In this document: positions 8,702 through 16,341 of the stretch, in pieces
Numbering within the stretch: the first letter of the stretch is position 1
Layout: every line of letters begins with the position of its first letter
Source of the DNA: Chitinophaga flava
GTDB taxonomy: Bacteria; Bacteroidota; Bacteroidia; Chitinophagales; Chitinophagaceae
DNA length: 64,000 nt
NCBI RefSeq assembly: GCF_003308995.1
Contig: NZ_QFFJ01000002.1
Coordinates: 2,418,001 to 2,482,000, forward strand
Direction of reading: 5' to 3'
Translations under genes and position numbers: made by a program
Notes under the pieces: generated by a model
Told to the model about the DNA's origin: nothing
Seen by the model: the letters and a program-made list of their open reading frames with translations, nothing else
The model's database searches: none

Positions 8702-9841
8702 TCAGGCGCAGAGATAGGTGTTGATCCAGCCGGAAGATGCGCCCTGAAGTTTCGTATTCACTATTTCCTGCCAGGTATGCAGGGTATTATCAATGCTCCC
8801 TATAATCTGAGGTTCAAACTGTTCATTCATCTGTATCAGCCAGGATGGTCCTATCATGTGATGAGTAGCTGTGTCCATCTGTAACGAGCCCCGCGGACTG
8901 TCCAGTGTTACCTCTTTCATCATTTCCAGTATATTTCTGGCCTTGAAGTGATGGGTGTCTGCGGTGCGCAGGATATGTTCCAGGATGATACCGGTGTCCC
9001 AGCCGTGCAGGGCAGGGATGTTGGCTTCGCGGCCGGTATGCTGAAGGTATTGTGTTTTAAACAAGGTATTGGCTTCACTATCAATCACTGGTGTCCAGGG
9101 AACATAACCACAGAGCTGGAAAGGCAGCTGCAGCGGGCCATGTGTTAACGGGAGTGTTTCGTCCAGTAACATAGGGCTTCCGAAGATACGAAGGGGGCTG
9201 ATGCCGGCGTGTTGCAACTGTTGCAGGAAACAATGTGCCAGATCGCCGTTGAATAATGCGAGCAACGTTTGTACGTCGGCGTTAGATCTCAGAAATTCCT
9301 GTAATGGTGCGCTGTTAAACTCGCTGACTTTATATTGGCTGATAAAATTGTAGGCTACGCTGCCTCCTTTGTCGGCATACGTTTGTGTCATAGCGTGACA
9401 GTGTGAGTATCCCCCATCATAAAACGAAGTGCAGACGGCAGCACTGGCAGCCTTTGTGGCAGCGTATTCGCCGGTAAGTCTGCAATGAACGGTATTGTTC
9501 AGGGTATGGGAAAGCACGGCGGGATGCGGTTCCCATTCGTGCATATACTTGGCACCGTTGTGTACCAGTATCACCAGTTTGTTGAGCGCTTTGGCCAGAT
9601 CGGCAATTTGTTTCAACGAGTCCTGGTCTGCATATACCAGCAGTATATCTACCTGTTGTTCCAGCAACAGCCGTTCTGCTTCCAGCATCACCACATTCGC
9701 ATCGGTACCATATTTAATCTGCCCGCTGACCAGCTCCGCGCCTGTTTGCCGGTATTGGAGGTAAGCTTCTGTGCCAGCCAGGAAATCGTGCTGTAACAAC
9801 AAGTGAAAGGTTGATCTTGGTAATAGTGCTCCTATCTTCAT
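8702..9841 (-). CDS. Type 1 periplasmic-binding-fold protein lacking a signal peptide
   Basis: 379 residues. The sequence resembles the substrate-binding component of branched-chain amino-acid type ABC transporters (Peripla_BP_6 fold): an initial strand MKIGALLPRST, a DILLVYAD segment, a central TLLALFNGDLAHCFLQQL segment and a late ALHGWDTGIILEHIL segment. Unusually, the protein begins right at the first strand with no signal peptide or lipobox, and no permease or ATPase gene is nearby. It is therefore probably a cytoplasmic, or unconventionally exported, ligand sensor rather than part of a transporter. The start at 9841 is preferred over the longer frame because the latter would overlap the preceding gene. 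It lies 10 bp after the third tail-collar gene and 88 bp before the MBG adhesin, in the same transcription unit. Function unknown. Confidence 0.7.
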   Translation of the reverse strand: MKIGALLPRSTFHLLLQHDFLAGTEAYLQYRQTGAELVSGQIKYGTDANVVMLEAERLLLEQQVDILLVYADQDSLKQIADLAKALNKLVILVHNGAKYMHEWEPHPAVLSHTLNNTVHCRLTGEYAATKAASAAVCTSFYDGGYSHCHAMTQTYADKGGSVAYNFISQYKVSEFNSAPLQEFLRSNADVQTLLALFNGDLAHCFLQQLQHAGISPLRIFGSPMLLDETLPLTHGPLQLPFQLCGYVPWTPVIDSEANTLFKTQYLQHTGREANIPALHGWDTGIILEHILRTADTHHFKARNILEMMKEVTLDSPRGSLQMDTATHHMIGPSWLIQMNEQFEPQIIGSIDNTLHTWQEIVNTKLQGASSGWINTYLCA

Positions 9842-9851
9842 GGCTGCAAAA

Positions 9852-10439
9852 TCAGAATGGGTAAGGAAAGATGCCGTACAGCGAGATGATATAATTAACC
9901 GCGGTATAAGGCTGCATATTCTCTTTGGGCTGGCCACCACCACCATATTCTACCTGCATGAAGGTATTAGGTGTTGGAGCAGTATTGGCTACCCGCGGGC
10001 TGACCTTTAAGGGGGCCATATGGTTGGTGGGGTGCGGGTTGGTGCTGTATACCTGTTGCCCGCTGGTAATGGCGGTGTAGTTATTATCAGGAGACAACAG
10101 CTTACCTGGATTTTCACCCAGGGTAGGCATGTATACATTGCCTGCAATAGTATGTTTATGAGCAGGAAGCTGGTTGGTTGTAATCGTTACCTTTTCCAGT
10201 CCTCCGGAATCTCCGATGGTATAGGTTTCGTTGCCTAGTGTGCCCATGTGCAGGGGAACCCGGCCCCGCAGGTCTGGTAGTGCAAATGTTGAGATACCGT
10301 CACCACCATAAGTGTTACCAATTAGCCGAAACAGCGGATCATTATCCGAAATGTTGAGGAGTTGTCCCCAGCAGAACGCCCATCCTGCCGGCTCAAAGTT
10401 GCCGGCAAATATTCTTATTTCTCCTATAAAAGGCTGCAT
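9852..10439 (-). CDS. Tail-collar domain protein, copy 3
   Basis: 195 residues with the phage Tail Collar (microcystin-dependent protein) signature: MQPFIGEIRIFAGNFEPAGW, FCWGQLLNISDNDPLFRLIG, NTYGGDGISTFALPDLRGRV, a GLEKVTITTNQLPAHKHT segment, and an end NYIISLYGIFPYPF. Such proteins are beta-rich, often trimer-forming, and occur both in phage tail fibres and as stand-alone bacterial genes. There is no signal peptide and no cysteine-based lipobox. It is the third of three tandem paralogues, separated from copy 2 by 20 bp and from the binding-fold protein by 10 bp, so translation is probably coupled. No other phage gene lies nearby. Substrate or role is unknown. Confidence 0.8.
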   Translation of the reverse strand: MQPFIGEIRIFAGNFEPAGWAFCWGQLLNISDNDPLFRLIGNTYGGDGISTFALPDLRGRVPLHMGTLGNETYTIGDSGGLEKVTITTNQLPAHKHTIAGNVYMPTLGENPGKLLSPDNNYTAITSGQQVYSTNPHPTNHMAPLKVSPRVANTAPTPNTFMQVEYGGGGQPKENMQPYTAVNYIISLYGIFPYPF

Positions 10440-10459
10440 TGTCTGTATTTTATCAGTTA

Positions 10460-11011
10460 TCAGGTGCGGGGAGGAAATACTCCTCGTAATGCGATCGCAT
10501 AGTTGATGGTCATATACGGCTGCAGGTTATTGACCGGAGCCGTTGGCCCCGGGGCTGCATTCAGATTATGCTGCAGCTTTGCCGTTACGTTAGTCCCGGC
10601 TGTGGTACTATACAACTTGTCTGATGCAGCTGCACCATGATAGCTCCCTACCGGATTGTAGGTGTTAACAGCATCGCCGGCAGGCAATGATAGCGGAACC
10701 TCTTTGACAAGGTGCGTGTGCGGAGGAATTTCATTAGCCGTTAAAGTAACTTGTTCCACGCCTCCCGTTTCTCCCAGGTCCCGGTTCGTTATGCCTGGCC
10801 CCGCGCCGGCACCGATCGGTATTCTTCCCTGAAGGTTGGGCAATCCGAAATTGGTTAGCCCGTTGCCACCGTAGGTGGTTCCTAGCAGTGAAAAGAGGGC
10901 TGTATTCCCCGAAATCGGCATGATCTGGCCATCACACATGGCAAAACCTATAGGTGGGAAGTTAAATGGCACTATGATGATTTGTGCGACAAAGGAATCG
11001 TCTGCTGACAT
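10460..11011 (-). CDS. Tail-collar domain protein, copy 2
   Basis: 183 residues, closely related to its two neighbours: AQIIIVPFNFPPIGFAMCDG, SLLGTTYGGNGLTNFGLPNL, QGRIPIGAGAGPGITNRDLG, TLTANEIPPHTHL and the terminal NYAIALRGVFPPRT. The collar fold and the conserved G-TYGG-F-LP-L-GR-P path are intact. The variable middle (about residues 105-160) differs strongly from the paralogues, as expected if this part carries binding specificity. There is no secretion signal. It lies 11 bp after copy 1 and 20 bp before copy 3. Confidence 0.8.
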   Translation of the reverse strand: MSADDSFVAQIIIVPFNFPPIGFAMCDGQIMPISGNTALFSLLGTTYGGNGLTNFGLPNLQGRIPIGAGAGPGITNRDLGETGGVEQVTLTANEIPPHTHLVKEVPLSLPAGDAVNTYNPVGSYHGAAASDKLYSTTAGTNVTAKLQHNLNAAPGPTAPVNNLQPYMTINYAIALRGVFPPRT

Positions 11012-11022
11012 ATAGGGATAAA

Positions 11023-11583
11023 TTAAGTCTGTGAAGGGAAAACACCCTGAAGCGCGATAATAAAATTCAGGCAGAGGTATGGCATCCTGTTTTCAACGGG
11101 AAAGCCCTGTGTGACATTGTTTTCAGTCATGAAAGGGACCGAAGGGTCAACCTGCAGCTGATTAATAGGTATAGCCGACATTTTATCATCTGCCTGATTG
11201 CTGTACCGCGGGCTGCCATTGGCAGCAGGTGCGGCAAAGGCATTGGCAGGAGAAGGAGTGTCTGCAGTGGTGCCGGTTTGTATCTGCATATCGGCTGTTA
11301 TGGCGTGTGAATGCGCCATAATCTGATTGGGCGTGAGCGTATTATAGGCACTGCCTGAGACTTCTCCCAGTGTATGGCCATTCCCCATATGCATGGCTAT
11401 CCGGCCTTGCAGATTAGGTAAACCGAAAGTTGTTTGGCCATTACCACCATAAGTGGTGCCTAATAAAGAAAACAAAGCCTGATTCTGGTTAATGGGGAGT
11501 AGTTGTCCATTGCATAATGCATACCCTTTCGGGGCAAAATTAAATGCAACAATAGAAATCTCTGTTATAAAGGGAGTTGACAT
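11023..11583 (-). CDS. Tail-collar domain protein, copy 1 (first gene of the operon)
   Basis: 186 residues. It has the N-terminal motif FITEISIVAFNFAPKGYALC, then NGQLLPINQNQALFSLLG, TTYGGNGQTTFGLPNLQGRI, a LGEVSG...NTLTPNQIMAHSHA segment and a C-terminal NFIIALQGVFPSQT. It belongs to the Tail Collar (MdpB-like) family and has no signal peptide. As the first gene it follows a clear -7 promoter box (11654-11661). In other bacteria these genes also tend to occur in twos and threes. The link here to a binding-fold protein and a type IX adhesin suggests an extracellular or envelope role, which remains unproven. Confidence 0.8.
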   Translation of the reverse strand: MSTPFITEISIVAFNFAPKGYALCNGQLLPINQNQALFSLLGTTYGGNGQTTFGLPNLQGRIAMHMGNGHTLGEVSGSAYNTLTPNQIMAHSHAITADMQIQTGTTADTPSPANAFAAPAANGSPRYSNQADDKMSAIPINQLQVDPSVPFMTENNVTQGFPVENRMPYLCLNFIIALQGVFPSQT

Positions 11584-11653
11584 CTATTTATTAAAATCAT
11601 TAGTGTATAAACGGGACAGTAGTAGGTAAACGCGCACATGGGATGAACTTGGG

Positions 11654-11661
11654 CAAAAGTA
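11654..11661 (-). promoter_or_regulatory. -7 promoter element of the tail-collar/adhesin operon
   Basis: On the minus strand TACTTTTG matches the Bacteroidota -7 consensus TAnnTTTG at all positions. Transcription would begin near 11647, giving a leader of about 64 nt before the ATG at 11583. A matching -33 TTG at the right distance is not obvious. It is back to back with the promoter of the metallophosphatase gene. Confidence 0.5.
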
Positions 11662-11679
11662 TTATAATTTTATCAAGTC

Positions 11680-11711
11680 TTGTATTAAATTCATAAAAAA
11701 AATTATCTTTA
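11680..11711 (+). promoter_or_regulatory. Promoter of the metallophosphatase gene
   Basis: TTG (11680-11682), a 21-bp spacer and TATCTTTA (11704-11711; 7 of 8 matches to TAnnTTTG) form a Bacteroidota-type promoter ending about 30 bp before the ATG at 11742. The spacer is A-rich. Confidence 0.45.
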
Positions 11712-11741
11712 CCCCCGATACTCTTCACTCCCCTATAACTT

Positions 11742-12590
11742 ATGAACAAAGATCGTCGCTCCTTTCTGCGCAATACTTCCCTGGCAACAGGCTTGTTGTT
11801 ATTGCAAAACCCCTTCCGCTCTCTGGCCACTATCAACAGTAATGCCACCTGGCTTCCCGGTGATAACAGAGAAATTATGATATGGCATACCAATGACCTG
11901 CACGGACAAATAACAGACCTGCGCCCGGCAAACGCACAGGGCGTATTCCTGGATGCCGGCGACTTCCTGGATGATACTGCTAACGTGGATGCACATATGA
12001 AAATGATCGCCGCTATGAACAAAGCCGGCTATCATGCCGCTACCATCGGCAACAAGGAACTGGCCAACGGACAGGCTGCCCTGGCTGCACTGATACCCCA
12101 TATGCAGTTTAATTTAGTCAACTGTAATTACCATTTTTCAGATAAGTCACTGGCCCGTCAGGTAGCTCCTTATAAAATCGTATATGCGGGATCGTTAAAA
12201 ATCGGTATCACCGGCGTAGGCCATGCATTGCCTGCCAGCAGCGGTGTTACCTGCCTTCCTCCGGTACAGGCGGCCAACGAAATGGCCATACGCCTTAAAA
12301 AGGAACAAGGTTGCCAGATCGTCATCTGTCTCTCGCATCTGGGATACCGCCAGCCAGGTAATACCGCGGACAACCGCGATGTAGCCATGGAATCTACCCA
12401 TATCGATTTTGTAATCGGCGGACATCAGCAGAAAATTATTTCAACTACTGAAGTGTTCCGTAATGTTAATAATCATGAAGTATACCTCAGCCAGGCTGGC
12501 TCCAATGGTGTCATGGTGGGCACTATGAAAATGAAGTTCAATGAAGACCGCAAGGGATGCGGTATTGAACCGGGTTGTGTGATGGCCTGA
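11742..12590 (+). CDS. Tat-exported UshA-type metallophosphatase homologue with altered active site
   Basis: 282 residues. The N-terminus has a twin-arginine signal (DRRSFLRN, then a hydrophobic stretch). The body follows the bacterial 5'-nucleotidase/metallophosphatase layout: HTNDLHG (49-55), DAGD (71-74), TIGNKELANG (101-110), SHLGY (198-202) and IGGHQQK (225-231). In the family the third motif is GNHxxD and the last is GGHTH; here the catalytic histidine is Lys105, and the second histidine of the last motif is replaced by glutamine. The other metal ligands (Asp52, His54, Asp71, Asn104, His199, His228) remain. It lacks the separate C-terminal substrate domain, as usual for the split Bacteroidota version. 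Catalysis may be lost or changed. It converges with the LytTR gene, 7 bp away. Confidence 0.8.
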   Translation: MNKDRRSFLRNTSLATGLLLLQNPFRSLATINSNATWLPGDNREIMIWHTNDLHGQITDLRPANAQGVFLDAGDFLDDTANVDAHMKMIAAMNKAGYHAATIGNKELANGQAALAALIPHMQFNLVNCNYHFSDKSLARQVAPYKIVYAGSLKIGITGVGHALPASSGVTCLPPVQAANEMAIRLKKEQGCQIVICLSHLGYRQPGNTADNRDVAMESTHIDFVIGGHQQKIISTTEVFRNVNNHEVYLSQAGSNGVMVGTMKMKFNEDRKGCGIEPGCVMA

Positions 12591-12597
12591 TAAAATC

Positions 12598-13353
12598 CTA
12601 TGTGTCCAGCCACTGGCGGAAATCACTGATCCGGGACTGGCTCACAAATATATCTTCATCTTTGCAATGTGTGAGCATAACATGCACACGGCTATTGGAA
12701 AGGATACGTATTTGTTGCAGCGCTTTAATATGGCAAAGATATTTTCTGTTGATCCTGAAAAACAGGCGGGCAGACAGACTTTGCGCCAGTTCATCCAGCG
12801 ACTGGTCAGTGATATTCATTTCTCCGTTAAAAGTATAAACATACAAATGTTTGTCCTGGGCTTTGATATAAGCGATGTCACTGCATTCAATGCTTTTGAT
12901 TCCGTTATGTGTGCGAAACAGCATACGCTCCCGGGTATTTACCGGGCTGGCTAAATGCTGCATCAGTTTTGTCAGCTGAGCATTCATGGATGGCATATGG
13001 TGCAGTGATTCATATTTGACCAGCGCCTGGGCCAGCTCTTCTTCTTCGATTGGTTTAAGCAGATAATCGATGCTGTTCACTTTAAAGGCCCTGATGGCAT
13101 ATTCATCGAAGGCCGTTGTGAAGATCACCGGTGTGTGTATTTCAATCTGTTCGAAGATGGCAAAGCACTCACCGTCGGAAAGCTGAATATCCATCAGGAT
13201 GATATCCGGTAAAGGATTGTTAGTAAGCCATTGTACGGTTTCGGAGATACTTTCTGTCATGCCGGCAATCTGCCACCGGGGGCGCAGTTTGCTGAGCATG
13301 TTTCCCAATTGCCTGGCTGCGGCTGTTTCGTCTTCTACAATTAAAACTACCAT
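12598..13353 (-). CDS. LytTR-family response regulator
   Basis: 251 residues. A receiver domain (residues 1-120) has the acidic pocket E8/D9, the phospho-acceptor Asp55 in LMDIQLSDG and the conserved lysine in DYLLKP (Lys100). A LytTR DNA-binding domain (about 147-250) carries the family signatures RTHNGIKSIECSDIAYIKAQ and LARLFF-type RINRKYLCHIKAL. It would bind direct repeats in target promoters after phosphorylation by the LytS-type kinase, whose gene overlaps it by 7 bp (13347-13353), so the two are translationally coupled. Targets are not evident; LytTR pairs in this phylum often act on genes encoded elsewhere. Confidence 0.9.
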   Translation of the reverse strand: MVVLIVEDETAAARQLGNMLSKLRPRWQIAGMTESISETVQWLTNNPLPDIILMDIQLSDGECFAIFEQIEIHTPVIFTTAFDEYAIRAFKVNSIDYLLKPIEEEELAQALVKYESLHHMPSMNAQLTKLMQHLASPVNTRERMLFRTHNGIKSIECSDIAYIKAQDKHLYVYTFNGEMNITDQSLDELAQSLSARLFFRINRKYLCHIKALQQIRILSNSRVHVMLTHCKDEDIFVSQSRISDFRQWLDT

Positions 13354-14411
13354 GTGGTTGCTTTTTTATCAGGCAAAAGATCTGATGTATTACGTGTATT
13401 CATCACCGGTATACCTACCCGCCAGCTGGCTTCGTCCGAACTAATGAGCACCGGCAAATGGGTGAGTAACCGATAGCGGCCGGTAATGTTGCTAAGCCCG
13501 ATACCATTGGACGGCGCCGCTGATTGCCGGGGCTGATAATTGTTCTCTACAAAAAGATAACCTTCTTTGTCATACATCAGAATGACCAATGGCCGCTGGC
13601 GGGAGATCTCATTGTGTTTAAGCGCATTTTCCAGCAGCATCAGTATACTGTGAGAGAGGATGTATTGTTGCATGACCATATCAGAAATCGTCACCTCAAA
13701 AACCAGCTTCTGCTTGAAGCGCTGCTGGCAGATTTTCATATATGCATCGGCTATCTTCAGTTCAGTTTGAACTAATACGGTGTCGTTTGTTTCCTGCGAG
13801 AGTGCATAACGTAGTATCCGGGAGAGCTGCCCAACAAAACTCACCGCCTGGTCTTCATCTTCCCGTATCAGGGACGTAAGCGTATTCAGCGCGTTGAATA
13901 AAAAATGAGGATTGACCTGATTTTTCAGAGACTCCAGCTGGCTTCTGGCCAGTAGTTGTTCCACGTTGGCAGCGGCTTCAATCCCCTGTTTCCAGTGATT
14001 GATAAATTTGCCAAATGTAGCGCCGAGCGTGAATAAAAGAAATAACAGGGCCGAATATATCATGTTTTTGATATACGCGTCGATAGAAGGCTGAGGGGTA
14101 TGAAAAATAGCTACCTGCAGTTTCATAAAAATGAATACCAGCAGAGCACCAAAACATGCTGATACCAGGATGAATACCAGAAAACTTTTTTCAGTGCGGG
14201 TATTCCAGTTCAATACATGCTGTAGGAAAAAATGATTCAATCCCTTAAATCCGATGAAACCTATGCTGGTCATAATAAAAATCATGACGAGTTCTGTGAT
14301 CCAATCAGTTCTGCCACTGCTGTAGTCCGGGAAATTATACACGATATTAATCATGGTAACGATCACCAATATGATTCCGTATGACCTGATATGCTGCATC
14401 ACTTTTTTCAT
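13347..14411 (-). CDS. LytS-type membrane sensor histidine kinase
   Basis: 354 residues. Four hydrophobic segments (about 11-28, 38-58, 76-100 and 113-136) form the membrane sensor, followed by a short coiled stretch and the His_kinase domain with the phospho-acceptor in NQVNPHFLFNAL (His169). The C-terminal ATP-binding region includes HSILMLLENALKH (N box) and SNGIGLSNI (G box). It has no periplasmic sensor domain, so it probably senses a membrane state or a small hydrophobic signal. It overlaps and precedes the LytTR regulator. 38 bp separate it from the secreted hypothetical protein upstream. Confidence 0.9.
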   Translation of the reverse strand: MKKVMQHIRSYGIILVIVTMINIVYNFPDYSSGRTDWITELVMIFIMTSIGFIGFKGLNHFFLQHVLNWNTRTEKSFLVFILVSACFGALLVFIFMKLQVAIFHTPQPSIDAYIKNMIYSALLFLLFTLGATFGKFINHWKQGIEAAANVEQLLARSQLESLKNQVNPHFLFNALNTLTSLIREDEDQAVSFVGQLSRILRYALSQETNDTVLVQTELKIADAYMKICQQRFKQKLVFEVTISDMVMQQYILSHSILMLLENALKHNEISRQRPLVILMYDKEGYLFVENNYQPRQSAAPSNGIGLSNITGRYRLLTHLPVLISSDEASWRVGIPVMNTRNTSDLLPDKKATTW

Positions 14412-14449
14412 TGCCTGAATGCCTTATTTGATCGGATCCGTAAAAGTAA

Positions 14450-15130
14450 CTATTTATTACGGATGTCCTGATTGTACTCCCGGATCACCGATTCAATGTT
14501 GTTAAAGCTGTAATCTCTGATGGTATTGATTTTATGGACCAGCTGGTCATCGTCTTTAAGATAAGCGGACAGTACCTTTTTGAACTGCTTCGGTTTTTTA
14601 CCAACAAAACAATATCCACTCGTATCATTTGTTTTTTTAAGGAAGTAGTTCACATACTTCTGATTCAGAAACATGCCGGCACCCTGGGCGGCATCGCCGG
14701 AAGCAAACCGGCTGGCAAGGGAAACATAACGCATATATCCTACCTTGCCCGGTTTAAAATAAAGCCGGAACAACTGAATAGGGCCATCAGCCATCTGTTC
14801 GGCAAATACGCGGTTAAAGTGATAACTCCATAACCTGGTCCTGATGGTAATATCTGTAATCGTACAAAATACATGCTGCTCAAAGGAAAAGGACCGGCAT
14901 TGCGATACACTAACCGGTTCTTTTTTCCCTCCGAGTTGTTTTTTGAAATTAAAGGATTCCAGACTTATTTCGTCCATGGCAATGAAGCCTTCTATCCTGC
15001 AGCCTGTGGTGTCAATGTAGTACCCTTGCAGATATTTGTCGGTATTACTGAATCTTTGCGCACTTGTACTGGTCGTAGCGAACAAACAGCCGGTCAATAA
15101 TGCGAAGACTTTCTTACGGTTTCTTTTCAT
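14450..15130 (-). CDS. Secreted hypothetical protein
   Basis: 226 residues that I do not recognise. There is a clear signal peptide (MKRNRKKVFALLTGCLFATT, cleavage near STSAQ), then a mixed alpha/beta body with a conserved-looking DTTGCRIEGFIAMDE segment, an aromatic LFRLYFKPGKVGYMRY segment, a paired FLNQKYVNYFLKK segment and a charged C-terminal helix with KKPKQFKKVLSAYLKDDDQL. The pattern fits a periplasmic or outer-membrane-associated protein of a Bacteroidota-specific family. It sits between the terpene synthase and the LytS/LytTR pair on the same strand, but the 117-bp gap to the synthase argues that they are separate units. Confidence 0.6.
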   Translation of the reverse strand: MKRNRKKVFALLTGCLFATTSTSAQRFSNTDKYLQGYYIDTTGCRIEGFIAMDEISLESFNFKKQLGGKKEPVSVSQCRSFSFEQHVFCTITDITIRTRLWSYHFNRVFAEQMADGPIQLFRLYFKPGKVGYMRYVSLASRFASGDAAQGAGMFLNQKYVNYFLKKTNDTSGYCFVGKKPKQFKKVLSAYLKDDDQLVHKINTIRDYSFNNIESVIREYNQDIRNK

Positions 15131-15247
15131 GGCAGGATGATTTTATCCCGACAAAGAACCGCAATCCAGTCCTGACAATATCCGCAAAGGCGATGAATAC
15201 AAGAATAGGGGCGATGGAATAGCGGGTTCTCCGGATAACCCCGATTG

Positions 15248-16246
15248 TCAATATACTTTTGTCCTGTAACCGTAGTGATGTGGGTAGCGCGTTGTGTTTT
15301 CAGTACTCCATACTATGTTGCCCGCCATCAAACAACATAAAGCGTCAATATATTTCCTGATCATTTTATTGGTGTCGGTATCAAAGATCAACACTGATTT
15401 TGCGATCCTGACAAAATCCCGTACAACGGCGTTGTGTATCACGGCCGCTTCTTTGATCGCTTCATTCACCGTTAGCCCGCGTGTGTTTTCCAGAATCGAT
15501 ACAATATTAAAATCTGCATTAAACTCTTTTTCTTTTCCAAGGCTGAAAAGGTCGTTGGCTAAACAGATGGCATTGCGGCAGTGTATGGTCAACTGCTGTA
15601 TGGGAGGGTACTTGTAAATGTTTGCCGGAACATAAACTCCTGCGCTGAAGGGCAATGAATCAGTGGCAAAGTTGGCGGCACCCAGAAACTGCCGGTTCTC
15701 CAGATATTCGGCCAGCTGGGGTTTACGGCCGTTGGCGATATGGTCATAAGCCCATATCCCTCCGGCAAACATGTCTCTGATGGATTGTATGAACATCTGC
15801 TGAAAGGCATAGGTAGTGCGTTTCCGCATTCTTCGCCATACATCGCTCAGAGCTCGGAAGATAGCACTGTCTTCTATGGAAGAGGAAGAGTTGTTCTCCA
15901 GCACTGTAATAAAATCAGTAATAAAGCTGATCACCTGTTGCCGCTTATCCAGGGTGTTTTTCTCTTCATCCAGGATATCATCTACAATAAAAAGCAGCGT
16001 GTTGAAATCACACCAGATCTTGAGATCTTCTACCCCACGATTGGGGTAACTGATAGCGATCATTCTTGCAAACTGTTGTGCTTCGTAGTGGTTCAGCTCT
16101 TCCGGGGTATTCACGAGACCACAGCGCAAAAGCCATGTGCTGGTGTGTTCCCGGATCTGATGTTCGGCAATGGTCATTTCGTCGGAGTACGTTTTGAGGT
16201 ACTGCGTAAATGGACAGTAAAGACGAGGGATCGTATAAATCCGCAT
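15248..16246 (-). CDS. Class I terpene synthase (cyclase)
   Basis: 332 residues, the usual length for bacterial mono-domain terpene cyclases. It opens with the typical IPRLYCPF segment. The aspartate-rich motif is DDILDE (residues 89-94), the pyrophosphate-sensing arginine is Arg185 (46 residues before the NSE triad), the NSE triad is NDLFSLGKE (Asn231, Ser235, Glu239), and the RY pair is Arg320-Tyr321. All metal- and diphosphate-binding positions are therefore present and the enzyme should be active. It would ionise a linear prenyl diphosphate (C15 or C20) and cyclise it in the cytoplasm. Chitinophaga is known to encode such enzymes, including a dolabelladiene-type diterpene synthase, but the product here cannot be read from sequence. 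No prenyl-transferase or P450 is adjacent. Confidence 0.9.
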   Translation of the reverse strand: MRIYTIPRLYCPFTQYLKTYSDEMTIAEHQIREHTSTWLLRCGLVNTPEELNHYEAQQFARMIAISYPNRGVEDLKIWCDFNTLLFIVDDILDEEKNTLDKRQQVISFITDFITVLENNSSSSIEDSAIFRALSDVWRRMRKRTTYAFQQMFIQSIRDMFAGGIWAYDHIANGRKPQLAEYLENRQFLGAANFATDSLPFSAGVYVPANIYKYPPIQQLTIHCRNAICLANDLFSLGKEKEFNADFNIVSILENTRGLTVNEAIKEAAVIHNAVVRDFVRIAKSVLIFDTDTNKMIRKYIDALCCLMAGNIVWSTENTTRYPHHYGYRTKVY

Positions 16247-16247
16247 A

Positions 16248-16298
16248 GGGTTATGATTATAGGGTTATATATTCCTCAAGTTACTATAATCATGACCC
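16248..16298 (-). promoter_or_regulatory. Leader hairpin directly upstream of the terpene synthase start
   Basis: GGGTTATGATTAT (16248-16260) and ATAATCATGACCC (16286-16298) pair over 12 of 13 positions with a 25-nt loop. The arm nearest the gene ends 2 nt from the ATG. A second overlapping repeat is present: ATAGGGTTAT occurs at 16245-16254 and again at 16259-16268. In the transcript the loop holds the only purine-rich candidate ribosome site (GAGGAA). This arrangement could control translation or be an operator; which of the two is not decided by sequence. Confidence 0.4.
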
Positions 16299-16341
16299 TT
16301 TTTGCTGAAAAGGCATTAAAATTTAGATACCTGTGAAACGA

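Noticed and set aside
9852..11583. Prophage remnant
   Set aside because: Only collar-domain genes are present, with no capsid, portal, terminase, lysis or integrase genes and no attachment repeats. The genes are intact and form an operon with host-type surface proteins.
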